From assembly GCF_011764565.1 (NCBI RefSeq), contig NZ_AP022871.1:2600320-2664319 (forward strand): DNA of 64,000 nucleotides. The letters are read 5' to 3'. Below, in pieces: positions 8,341-16,747 of the stretch. The translations under genes were made by a program, and so were the position numbers. Numbering within the stretch: the stretch's first letter is position 1; each line of letters begins with the position of its first letter. Below the pieces are notes generated by a model, which was not told where the DNA came from, did no database searches, and saw only the letters and a list, made by a program, of their open reading frames with translations. The DNA is from Phytohabitans suffuscus (GTDB lineage: Bacteria; Actinomycetota; Actinomycetes; Mycobacteriales; Micromonosporaceae).

Positions 8341-8495
8341 TCTGGCACCTCTCTTCTCGTTTGGATGGAAAACCATCGAAGGGTCGACTGTGTCGCAACG
8401 AACCGTCCGGCGCGGTGCTGTGCCGCTCGCCGTACCTCTGCTCCTTCCGGCCGGGATGCGTCGAAGACGGGTGGGGGCTCGCACGGACTTCTGGC

Positions 8496-8539
8496 ACGCT
8501 AGCTGCCATGCGTTGGCGGAATGTTGGCGCGAGGTCAAC
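8496..8539 (-). promoter_or_regulatory. SARP-type promoter B, before the secreted peptide gene
   Basis: On the minus strand GCCAACA (8522-8528) and GCCAACG (8511-8517) are spaced 11 bp apart, then 9 bp, then TAGCGT (8496-8501) as the -10 box. A weak third repeat lies at 8533-8539. About 50 bp around these boxes is closely similar to the region before the lanthipeptide precursor (16829-16872). Direct heptamers at one helical turn just upstream of -10 are the known binding layout of SARP activators. Confidence 0.65.
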
Positions 8540-8683
8540 CGCGCGCTTTCCCCTGCCTGAGTGTGTCGCGCAGGTCGGTGGCCCGGCTGGTCCAGAACGT
8601 CGCGCGCCCGTGCCCTGCGTGCGAACGAGGTATGGGCTCCGGTACCTGGTGGTCGTCGCCGAAATGGGTGGTGCTCCAGCTCG

Positions 8684-9949
8684 TCACGCCAAGAGCAGGA
8701 CCTTCGCGAAGCCGGGCGTCCGTCCGCTCGAAACGGCGGCGAGGACACTGACGACGCCGGCAGCTCCGTCGAGGAAACCTGGATTGTCGACCGGTCCGCC
8801 GCTGGTTTCGATATCGCGGTAGCCGAATGGGGTGTTCTCGTCGTACTCGCGCAGCAGCGCGCGGGCCACGGTGTCGACAGAGGCGCTGAACGCGTCGTCG
8901 CCGGTCTCGTGAGCGAAGAGCATGGTGATCAACAACAGTCCCGCGAGACCATGGCACAGAGTCGGCGTGGTGAGTCGTTCGACCTGGTCAGGCTCCAGCG
9001 ATCTCCGCAGCGCCCGCACAGCGAGCCATTGGTATCCCTCATCTCCGAGAGCGCGACCGGCGAGCCACACGGCACGCGCGATTCCCGGTGAGCCGTAGCA
9101 CCATCCGGGCCGGTCGACGATGCCGGGTACGGTCGATCCGGTCACGTCCAGCTCGGCGACGCGCGGCCACTGCGGGCTACCGTTGACCTCGACGGCGCCG
9201 TCCGCCAACCACTGGGCGGCATCGGCAAGGGCTCGCCACGCGTTCGCCTTGAGCGGGTGACCATCGAGGGCGTAGAGGGCGAGCAGGGCGACCACGCCCG
9301 CCACACCATGGGCCATTCCGCAGTCGATGTAGCCGAACGGCGCCGGCCGGAGACCCAGCTCAGGGTCAGAGATCTGCCTCAACGCACGACAGTCTGGTTC
9401 GGCATTCAGCCTTCGCACCAGCGCTTCCACGACGGCGGTACGCAACGCACGTTCGGCCGGACGCAGGCGCAGCCACGCTCCCCAGCCCACCAGCCCCGAC
9501 GCGAGGTCATACGTCGGCGCTGACGAATCGACGATGGCGACCAGAAACGCATGGAGCCATGTGTCCAGATGGGACAGGACACGTCGATAGCCACTGCCCC
9601 GCCCGGCCAGCGCCACCACGCTGGCAAGTCCTGGAACGCCTCCGAACAGGTTCAGCGGTGGATGCGCCGTCGTGGCCATGCCTCGGGCGGCGCTGGCGAG
9701 AAACTGATGCCCGACCGCGTTCGACCAGTCCAGACTGCAGGCCTCGGTCAATGTGATGCACATCAGTGCAGTTCCAGCATCCCCGTAGGACATCGACATG
9801 GGTTCCCAACGGTTGATGTCCGGAAACCGAGTGTCGCGTGCCATCGCACTCAACCCTGCGGCCAGGCGTGCCCGATCGGTCACCCGGCGGCCGCAGTCGT
9901 CGACGACGCGGGCGAGCGAGCGCCGTAGGGCGGGGTCGAGGTTCGTCAC
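8684..9949 (-). CDS. Lanthionine synthetase C family protein (second LanC)
   Basis: The 421-residue protein has the LanC alpha/alpha-barrel repeats with GMAHGVAG, the zinc ligand cysteine in WCYGSPG (about residue 290) and the second cysteine and histidine in LCHGLAG (about 340). LanC enzymes close thioether rings by adding cysteine thiols to dehydrated Ser/Thr. It overlaps the exporter stop by 4 bp (GTGA), so it belongs to the same operon. All three zinc ligands are kept, suggesting an active enzyme rather than a decayed copy. It is clearly diverged from the LanC at 11918, so the two may act on different rings or different substrates. Confidence 0.9.
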   Translation of the reverse strand: MTNLDPALRRSLARVVDDCGRRVTDRARLAAGLSAMARDTRFPDINRWEPMSMSYGDAGTALMCITLTEACSLDWSNAVGHQFLASAARGMATTAHPPLNLFGGVPGLASVVALAGRGSGYRRVLSHLDTWLHAFLVAIVDSSAPTYDLASGLVGWGAWLRLRPAERALRTAVVEALVRRLNAEPDCRALRQISDPELGLRPAPFGYIDCGMAHGVAGVVALLALYALDGHPLKANAWRALADAAQWLADGAVEVNGSPQWPRVAELDVTGSTVPGIVDRPGWCYGSPGIARAVWLAGRALGDEGYQWLAVRALRRSLEPDQVERLTTPTLCHGLAGLLLITMLFAHETGDDAFSASVDTVARALLREYDENTPFGYRDIETSGGPVDNPGFLDGAAGVVSVLAAVSSGRTPGFAKVLLLA

Positions 9950-11883
9950 GGGCGGTCACCGTCGCCGATCTGACCCCGGTACAGCTGCGCGTACCGGCCG
10001 CTGCGGGCGAGGAGCGTGGCATGGTCGCCCTGCTCCACGATGACGCCTTCATCGAGGACGAAGATGACGTCGGCCCTGACGATGGTCGACAATCGGTGCG
10101 CGATGATCAGCGCGGTCCGGCCGCCGAGCGCATCGTTCACCGCAGCCTGGACCGCGGCCTCGGAGGCGGTGTCCAGGTGGGCCGTGGCCTCGTCCAGGAC
10201 GACGATTCCCGCCGGCCGCAGCAGCATGCGCGCAATCGCGAGACGCTGCCGTTCCCCGCCCGAGAAGCGATAGCCGGACTCGCCGGCGACGGTCTCGAGG
10301 CGGTCGGGCAACGACGCCACCAGGTCGGCGATACACGCCATGCCGAGCACGGACCACAACTCGTCGTCGGTGGCATCCGGGCGCGCGTAACGAAGGTTGG
10401 CCGCCACCGTGTCGTTGAACAGATAGCTGTCCTGCGAGAGGCAGGCAACGTAGCCGGCGGCACCCGCGGCTGTCTCCAGGTCGCGCAGGTCAATCCCGTC
10501 GATCAGGACCGAACCCTCGTCCGGCCGGCAAAGACCGGCGAGCAGCGCCGCGACCGTGGACTTCCCGGCGCCGGAGGCGCCCACCAGGGCCGCCACCCGG
10601 CCGGCCGGGATCCGGAACGTTGTTCCATCGAGAACCTGCTGGCGCTCGGAGCCCGCCGCGCCGCCGGTCGCCAGCAGACTGGCCGGGACCTCGTCTTCGG
10701 CGTGCCCGTATGCGAACCGGACCTCACGGAACTCCACCGACATCGCGCGCGGTGATGCGTGTGTCACCAAGGGTGCGGAGTTCCTCGATGGCAGACTGAG
10801 AATCTCGGCCGCTCGATCGAAGGCCACCGAAGCGTCGGCGAAGCCGGCCCGCACCGCCGTCAGCGCGGCGAGCGGCCCGTACAGCCGGGTGATGAGCAAG
10901 GCCAGCGTCACCACCGCGCCGGGCTGGACCGTCCGGGACGAGGCCAAAGCGCCTCCCACGGCGTACACCGCGAACGTGGCGACAGCCGGGACCAGAGTCA
11001 TTGCCGCGGTGAATCGTTGCATCACCACAGCGTTGTCAATGCCGGCTGCCTTGAGGCGGTCGGCTCGGGACCCCAGGTCGGCCTCGTCTTCCTGCAGTCG
11101 GCCGAACGACCTGGACAAGGTCGCTCCCTGGGCCGAAAAGCGTTCGCTTGCGAGGTTGACGTAGTCAACGCGCGCGTCCATCCACCGCTGTTGAAGGCCG
11201 GCCATCCGGTCGCCCAGACGCCACACCGGCAGCAGGAACAACGGCGCGGTCGCCAGCACGACCACCCCCACCTGCCAGGACATGGCCAGCATGGCCGTCG
11301 TGGCGACGATCAGCTGCGTGGTCGCGCCCACCGCTGTGATGACACTGCTCCCGAACACCCGCTGGACGCCGGATACGTCGCCGGACAACCGGGTCGCGAG
11401 CGCTCCCGTACTGGCGTGCCGGAAGAAGGAAACGGACTGGCGATGCAGACTGCGGACCATGTCACGGCGCAGGTCACCGACGATGCCCTCGCCGACCTGA
11501 GCCGACCGCCGGGCCAGGTGGAGGTCCACGGCCACGGCGACCAGTGCTGGAGCCGTTGCGAGCGCGGCCAGGGCGGTCACCCGGGTTGCCGGCGCCCCGG
11601 CAATGATCGCGTCGATGACGAACCCGGCGAACAACGCGGGCACAACCTCCAGGACCGATCCGACGACGGCCAGCGCGACCATGGTGACCGTCGCCCATCG
11701 GTAGGGCCGGATCAGAGGTATGGCCAGCCGCAGCGCGCCGGCCAGAGGCCGCCGTCGCGCGGGCGAACTCGCCTCGCCGGACCAAGCGGGGCCCGCGCCG
11801 TCGACGGACGACCGGCGGCTCGCCGCCCCCGACCCGCGAGCATGATCCGTAGATTTCGTGGGCGCTGCCTGGACGGCAGTCAC
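9946..11883 (-). CDS. ABC exporter (permease-ATPase fusion), lanthipeptide transport
   Basis: About 645 residues encode an N-terminal six-helix exporter domain (about 50-340) and a C-terminal ATPase with Walker A GASGAGKST, signature FSGGERQRLAIAR, Walker B IVVLDEA and the switch histidine in IAHRLST. It is a half-transporter expected to work as a dimer. No C39 peptidase domain precedes the membrane domain, so leader removal must be done by another protein. The GTG at 11883 is chosen because AAGGAGG precedes it; a longer open frame upstream lacks family resemblance. It follows lanC by 34 bp and overlaps the second lanC, so it is part of the biosynthetic operon and likely exports the product. 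Confidence 0.9.
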   Translation of the reverse strand: MTAVQAAPTKSTDHARGSGAASRRSSVDGAGPAWSGEASSPARRRPLAGALRLAIPLIRPYRWATVTMVALAVVGSVLEVVPALFAGFVIDAIIAGAPATRVTALAALATAPALVAVAVDLHLARRSAQVGEGIVGDLRRDMVRSLHRQSVSFFRHASTGALATRLSGDVSGVQRVFGSSVITAVGATTQLIVATTAMLAMSWQVGVVVLATAPLFLLPVWRLGDRMAGLQQRWMDARVDYVNLASERFSAQGATLSRSFGRLQEDEADLGSRADRLKAAGIDNAVVMQRFTAAMTLVPAVATFAVYAVGGALASSRTVQPGAVVTLALLITRLYGPLAALTAVRAGFADASVAFDRAAEILSLPSRNSAPLVTHASPRAMSVEFREVRFAYGHAEDEVPASLLATGGAAGSERQQVLDGTTFRIPAGRVAALVGASGAGKSTVAALLAGLCRPDEGSVLIDGIDLRDLETAAGAAGYVACLSQDSYLFNDTVAANLRYARPDATDDELWSVLGMACIADLVASLPDRLETVAGESGYRFSGGERQRLAIARMLLRPAGIVVLDEATAHLDTASEAAVQAAVNDALGGRTALIIAHRLSTIVRADVIFVLDEGVIVEQGDHATLLARSGRYAQLYRGQIGDGDRP

Positions 11884-11917
11884 GCTTCTGCCTCCTTGAC
11901 TTCGTCGAGACCGGCAC

Positions 11918-13231
11918 TCAGGTGAGAAGGAAGGCGTCCTCCCACCCCGTGACGCTGCACTGGGCCCGAGGGCTGGCAAGAGCGAGCGCAGTGCCGGCCG
12001 CACCGCCCAAGACTCCCGGATCGTTGGCCGGAAGCCGGCTCGACAGCAGGTCAGCACGATAGCCGAACGCCGAATCCGCGTCGAAGCCGTCGAGCACGTG
12101 CCGCCGCAACGCCTCACCGAAGGATCGCAGCGGCTCCCCCGACGCGTCCTGGATCATGAGGTCGGTGATCCGGAGCAGACCGGCCCATCCGTGACACAGG
12201 CCCATATCCAGGGGGACCTGACCATGCAGCGCCACATCCAACAAGGCCTGCATCGCTGACACCGCTTCGGCGGCCCAGTCGGACCGACCCATGGCGACCG
12301 CCGCGAGCTGCAGCGTCCGTGCGATTCCCGGCGTCCCGTAACACCACGCGCCGCGGTCGCCGCTGGCCGCGACCAAGCCGTCGTTCTCCTCGGCGAACGA
12401 AACCACGCTGGGCCAACCGAGTCCGTGACGGCCCTGATCCCGGTGCGCCAGCAGCCAGGCGACCGTACGTTCGATCGCCTCGTCGTGCCCGGCTATCCGG
12501 ACGCCGTCCCGCTTGGCCAGCGCCAGGTAAGCGAGGATGCCCGCGACCCCGTGGGCGACCCCCGAGTTCAGGTGCCATTCGTCGAAGTATGTATCACCCT
12601 TGAAGCCGACCGGGCCGGTGGCGAACCACCCAGGCAGCACGGCCCCTCGCACGACGCGGGGTTCGGTGATCGCGACCAGGAAGCGGGTCAGGGCGTGGAC
12701 CCGTTCGTCGTCGCCACCAGCGATGCGGAGGAGTACTCGGGCCACACCCGTCACCCCGCCAATGACATCGAACTGGCTGTAACGCAAGGAATCGAGGTCA
12801 CGCAACGCTTCGTCCGCGGCTTCTTGGGCCACGCGCGCGACGTGGTCCACACATCGTTGCGCCAGGGGTCCGCAGTCCACGCCCGTCTTCGCGACGGCGT
12901 CCGCGGCGAGCGCCAAACCCGCCACTCCAAAAAAGAGCCCCGACCGGCCCTTGAGGGACGTGACCTGACGGGCGGCGGCCACCATGTGCGCCCGGGCGTC
13001 CCCGATAGGCCTGGACGCCACGGCGGAGAGCTCGGCGAACAGTACGGCCAGCCCCGAATGTCCACAGCCGAAGGATGCGGGAGTCCATAGGCTCCTAGAG
13101 AGATCGTCGCTGAGGCGCTCTGCGTTGCCCGGCGCCGTCGCGGTGGTGACGACGTGCTCGGGATCCTCCAGCTTGCCCGCCACCGCCAAGGCGACGTCCA
13201 CGGCCGGCGACATCGTGTCAAGCATCGACAT
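11918..13231 (-). CDS. Lanthionine synthetase C family protein (first LanC)
   Basis: The 437-residue cyclase has the LanC barrel motifs GVAHGVAG, WCYGTPG and LCHGWAG, which supply the two cysteines and the histidine that bind the catalytic zinc. It should form (methyl)lanthionine rings on the dehydrated precursor. The first ATG at 13231 overlaps the end of lanB by 14 bp; a second in-frame ATG at 13225 is also possible. This tight junction indicates translational coupling and fits the usual lanB-lanC order. The exporter follows after 34 bp. Confidence 0.92.
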   Translation of the reverse strand: MSMLDTMSPAVDVALAVAGKLEDPEHVVTTATAPGNAERLSDDLSRSLWTPASFGCGHSGLAVLFAELSAVASRPIGDARAHMVAAARQVTSLKGRSGLFFGVAGLALAADAVAKTGVDCGPLAQRCVDHVARVAQEAADEALRDLDSLRYSQFDVIGGVTGVARVLLRIAGGDDERVHALTRFLVAITEPRVVRGAVLPGWFATGPVGFKGDTYFDEWHLNSGVAHGVAGILAYLALAKRDGVRIAGHDEAIERTVAWLLAHRDQGRHGLGWPSVVSFAEENDGLVAASGDRGAWCYGTPGIARTLQLAAVAMGRSDWAAEAVSAMQALLDVALHGQVPLDMGLCHGWAGLLRITDLMIQDASGEPLRSFGEALRRHVLDGFDADSAFGYRADLLSSRLPANDPGVLGGAAGTALALASPRAQCSVTGWEDAFLLT

Positions 13232-16200
13232 TGCTCCGAGTTCCTACGTCGGCGGCGGCTCGCCTGATCGCGTCCTGGATACCGAGTCGGGCCAACCCCG
13301 TAGCGCGAAGCTCGGCCGTCGGATCGACTCCGAAATGCCGGTTGAAGTGCATGTGGAGGAGCGCACGGACGGCCGCGACGGCGGACTGCGGCCGGTCGTG
13401 CGAAGCGGGGTCGTCCAGCAAGACGCCGTAGTCGGCCAGCGCGTTGCGCCGCCCCTTCCACAGGTACTCGACCGACGGATCTTCGAACACGCGCGGGTAG
13501 GTCGCGTCCCAGTCGCCCGACCACGCCTCTCTGAGGCCTTTTCGTGCCCTCCGCACTTCTTCGGTGAAGCGCGGCGTCGAAATGTGCTCGAGCGCCCAGT
13601 CGGCCGCGTTCGCGCCCCGCACGCCCAGGAGCACGTCGATCAAGTTGAGAGCGGCCCGGACGTCCGACACATCGGCCGCGCCGCCTCGGGGCGTACCGGC
13701 CAGCAGTCCCAGCGTCAGGGCGCTGTCAGCGCAGAACACCTTCTCGGCCGCCGCCAGCAACGGCCCCGACCCGTACCTGCCCGTCTCAGGGGCATACTCG
13801 TCCAACGCGTACCGGTTGAGGTACCCGGCCCGACACAGGTCGCGAAGCATCTGACAGATGCCGGGCAGCAGCCCGTGGAGTTCCTCCGCGTCGCCGTGGA
13901 TACGCAGCCGCAGATGCGGCTCCGGGTCGCGGTAGCGGATGAAGAACCAGCGATCGATTCCGGACGGAAACGACTCGACGACTTCGCTGACCGGACCGGT
14001 GAGGAGATCATTGTGGCGCGCCTCTCCGGCGTAGAGCTTGAAGTACAGCCATTCACCACCGATATGGTGCCGATCGCCCGGCCGGTAGACATGGCCAGAC
14101 CGGTGCTCCGGCTTGGCCGCGGGCTCGGGCTCACGGGGCACCAGGCTGGCGACGATCTCGCACGCGTAGCCGCCGACCCATCCCCCGGCTTCCTCGGTGG
14201 TGCACAACGCTTCGGTAATGCCCGTCTCGTAGATCTCGGGCTTGGCCAGTTCGGCGCGCAGGATCCGGCGGTGCAGCCGGTGGCGGAGGACCAGTTCGAG
14301 GCGGTGGTCGTGTCGGGCGGCGTGCACGACGTCGGGAACTCTCCAAGCGATCCGCCACTGCTGCAAAGCCTCGTCCCACTCGGTGTCCGACAGGGAACGG
14401 TCTCGGAGACGGTCCGGTATCCGCCACCTGGCCAAGCTCAGGACGCACCGACCGTAACGCACCCGCGGGAGGAAGTTGTGGTGGCGCAGGCTTCCCCAGT
14501 CCCATTCGAGGACCGGGCGGCGGCGGCTGGTACCGATCTCCTCAAGAAGCCGGGTCACGTTGTCCATCCCGATTTCCGGCACAACTCGGGTATAGGCAAC
14601 GGGATCGATTTCCCGATTGCGCGACAGCGAGAACACGAACAGCCTCGCGTCGGTCGCACCGACCGCGATGTCGTCCAGGGGCACGATGTCCGTGCGCGCG
14701 GGATCCTCGAAGACACCGACGGGGATCACCGCCTCGGCGAGCTGCATGTGGCTGGCCAGATGGACGGTTCGGGGGCCGAGCGGCCGATAGCGTAGCTCGG
14801 CTCGTAACGGCCCGACGCGGTCGCGCGCGCCGGCCGCGTCGCGGATGGCGGGCATCTCGTCGTCGAACATGTACATGAATCGGCCCAACGACGCGAAGGT
14901 GAGGTCGGCTCCCACCAAGCCGGTCGGCAGCACCTGATAGTCATCGTCGGCGAACGCCTGAGCCGACCGCGCGACGACGCCCAGCCCGAGTTCGAAGTCG
15001 CAGGCAGGCGGCGCGGAGAATGTCGCTCGCAGCCGCTCGACACGATCGTCGTCGAGGACGATCTCCGTCTCGCCGGCGAACATGGCTTCCTGCAGCCACA
15101 TCGACAGCAAATCGTCGCGGTCATGGCTGTGCCGGGGGCGCGGTCCGGTACCGTCGGACCGCCAGCCTGACGGATGCCGGAAACCGGCCGGGACATCGAG
15201 CCCGAGCTCGGGATCCAGGAGCACCTTCAGCGGCACAAGAGTGCCGAGCCCGAACCGCTCGGTGAACGCGCTACGGTAGTCGGCCAGCCGGTAGGGCGGG
15301 GGTTCGCACGTCCTTCGGAGGATCTCGGCGAACGTCTCGAAGTCCCGGGCGACCGCGGTGGGGAGGCTCACCTCCCCTCGAAACGGAGGTCTATGTGCGC
15401 GGGATGCTCGGCCTCCCCCACCGCGGCCACCGCTTCGCGCAGCCGCCGGAACTGCGCCATTCCCGCTCCCACGGTGGTCGTCCGGTACTCCCGGAACGCC
15501 TCGACACAGCCCTGCAGCCCCGCAGCCGTGGGGAGCATGGCCTGGACGTGGGCCAACGGGTCCGCCGAGTTCAGTGGCGGCCGCAGCTCGGTGACCAGGA
15601 ACCCCTCACGGACCAGGGTGCCTACGAGTCGCTCGGCCTGATCGGAGCGTTGGGACGGAAACGCCTTGGTCAAGGCTTCGATGAGTTCGGCGACTCGGGG
15701 CGCCGACGGGGCGAGGTCGAGCAGGAGCCGCACGGCGGGGGTGAGCCGCACCGACTTCTCCCTCGCGGGTGTTGACGCGTCGTCGGAGGCCGGGCTCGGC
15801 GGCCGGGGATTGACCAGCCGCGCGCCCCGAACCAGGCACAGGGAGTTGGGCAGCACACGCAGCCCGGACAGCAGGTCCCGATCCTCCTCGGCTCGCCGGA
15901 TCACGCCCTCCAGCCAGCGCTGATCGGGCCGGACACCGCGCCTCCACGTGAACTCCTCGCCCGGTCCGCCGACCTCGCCGTCACCGAACCGGGCGACGCC
16001 GATCCCGGACATCAGCCCGAACGGCGTGGCCCTGGTGGCCGCGCGGATGAGGTACTTGGCGGTACTCAGCACGGCCCGGCGGACCTGAGCGGGCGTGACC
16101 CGCCGCCCCGCCCGCACCGCGTCGAGAAAGGCACCGAGGCTGTCGCTGGAGACCTCGACTGCCTCTCGCAGCCGCGGATCCGCGGCGACCGAATGGACGA

Positions 16201-16345
16201 AGTCGAGGGCAGCCTCGGCCTGCTCCGGATCCCGAGGGTCCAGATCCACCCAGGTACGGCGGGCGGCCGAAGCAGGCAGCCCGCCCAAGCGTGCGAAGGC
16301 ACAGGCGCGGACTCTGAACGAGTATGTCTGGTCACCGGCGCTCAT
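13218..16345 (-). CDS. Lantibiotic dehydratase (LanB), frameshifted in this sequence
   Basis: LanB enzymes glutamylate Ser/Thr of the precursor using Glu-tRNA and then eliminate glutamate. Two frames here cover one protein. The N-terminal part (about 324 residues from the ATG at 16345) has the family region KYLIRAATRATPFGLMSGIGVA. The second frame, from 15371, has the rest of the dehydratase domain and the C-terminal SpaB_C elimination domain (WFFIRYRDPEPHLRLRIH). The first frame stops right after HIDLRFEG, at a C4 run (15374-15377). One extra base would join the parts as HIDLRFEGEVSLPTAVA and give about 1042 residues, normal LanB length. A genuinely split LanB is possible, but an indel error is more likely. 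Confidence 0.9.
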
Positions 16346-16404
16346 CGTCGAACGCTTCCCCTTCCGCGGCACGTGGCCACGACTTCGGTTGTGATCTGCT
16401 CGAC

Positions 16405-16441
16405 GAGCCCGCGCACGGGTAGGCGGCCCGTGTGCGGGCTC
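16405..16441 (-). terminator. Strong hairpin between precursor and LanB genes (attenuator-like)
   Basis: A 15-bp stem with one mismatch and a 7-base loop (arms 16405-16419 and 16427-16441) sits in the 189-bp gap between the precursor gene and lanB, with no T tract. In nisin-type operons a hairpin in this position allows partial read-through, so the precursor is made in excess over the enzymes. The same role is inferred here. Confidence 0.65.
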
Positions 16442-16534
16442 GGTTGCTCCGTGACGAACCCAGGGCGGACCGCTGGACCTAGCGATCGCCACACCCGCAG
16501 TTCCAGAAGCGGTCGTCCCCGCAGTGGATTCAGA

Positions 16535-16747
16535 TCAGCAAGCGCAGGGCACGCCGGTGGTGCCGCCGCAGGTCCGCATGCAGGTGGTATTGACGCGCGA
16601 CACGCATTGTGTGTCGGTGAGATCCGAAATCGTTCCCCCGGACATGTGCTGGCCCATGGTGTGGCCGTCGCCGCGCTCGAAGATGGCGCTCAGGTCGAGG
16701 TCAAACACGTCGGCGTCCTCGGCCGCGTCGATCAGCAGGCTCTTCAT
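16535..16747 (-). CDS. Class I lanthipeptide precursor peptide (LanA)
   Basis: This 70-residue peptide has an acidic leader with FDLD (residues 15-18), the box that LanB recognises in class I leaders. The C-terminal part is rich in Thr, Ser and Cys: from residue 39 there are ten Ser/Thr and five Cys (48, 56, 60, 68, 70), ending PCAC. A GG lies at 37-38, but the true cleavage site is unknown. It lies directly upstream of lanB on the same strand, has an AAGGAAGG ribosome-binding sequence and is preceded by SARP-type boxes. Its spacing (CVSRVNTTC, then MRTCGG, then PCAC) does not match nisin, planosporicin or NAI-107 as I know them, so the product may be new. Confidence 0.88.
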   Translation of the reverse strand: MKSLLIDAAEDADVFDLDLSAIFERGDGHTMGQHMSGGTISDLTDTQCVSRVNTTCMRTCGGTTGVPCAC

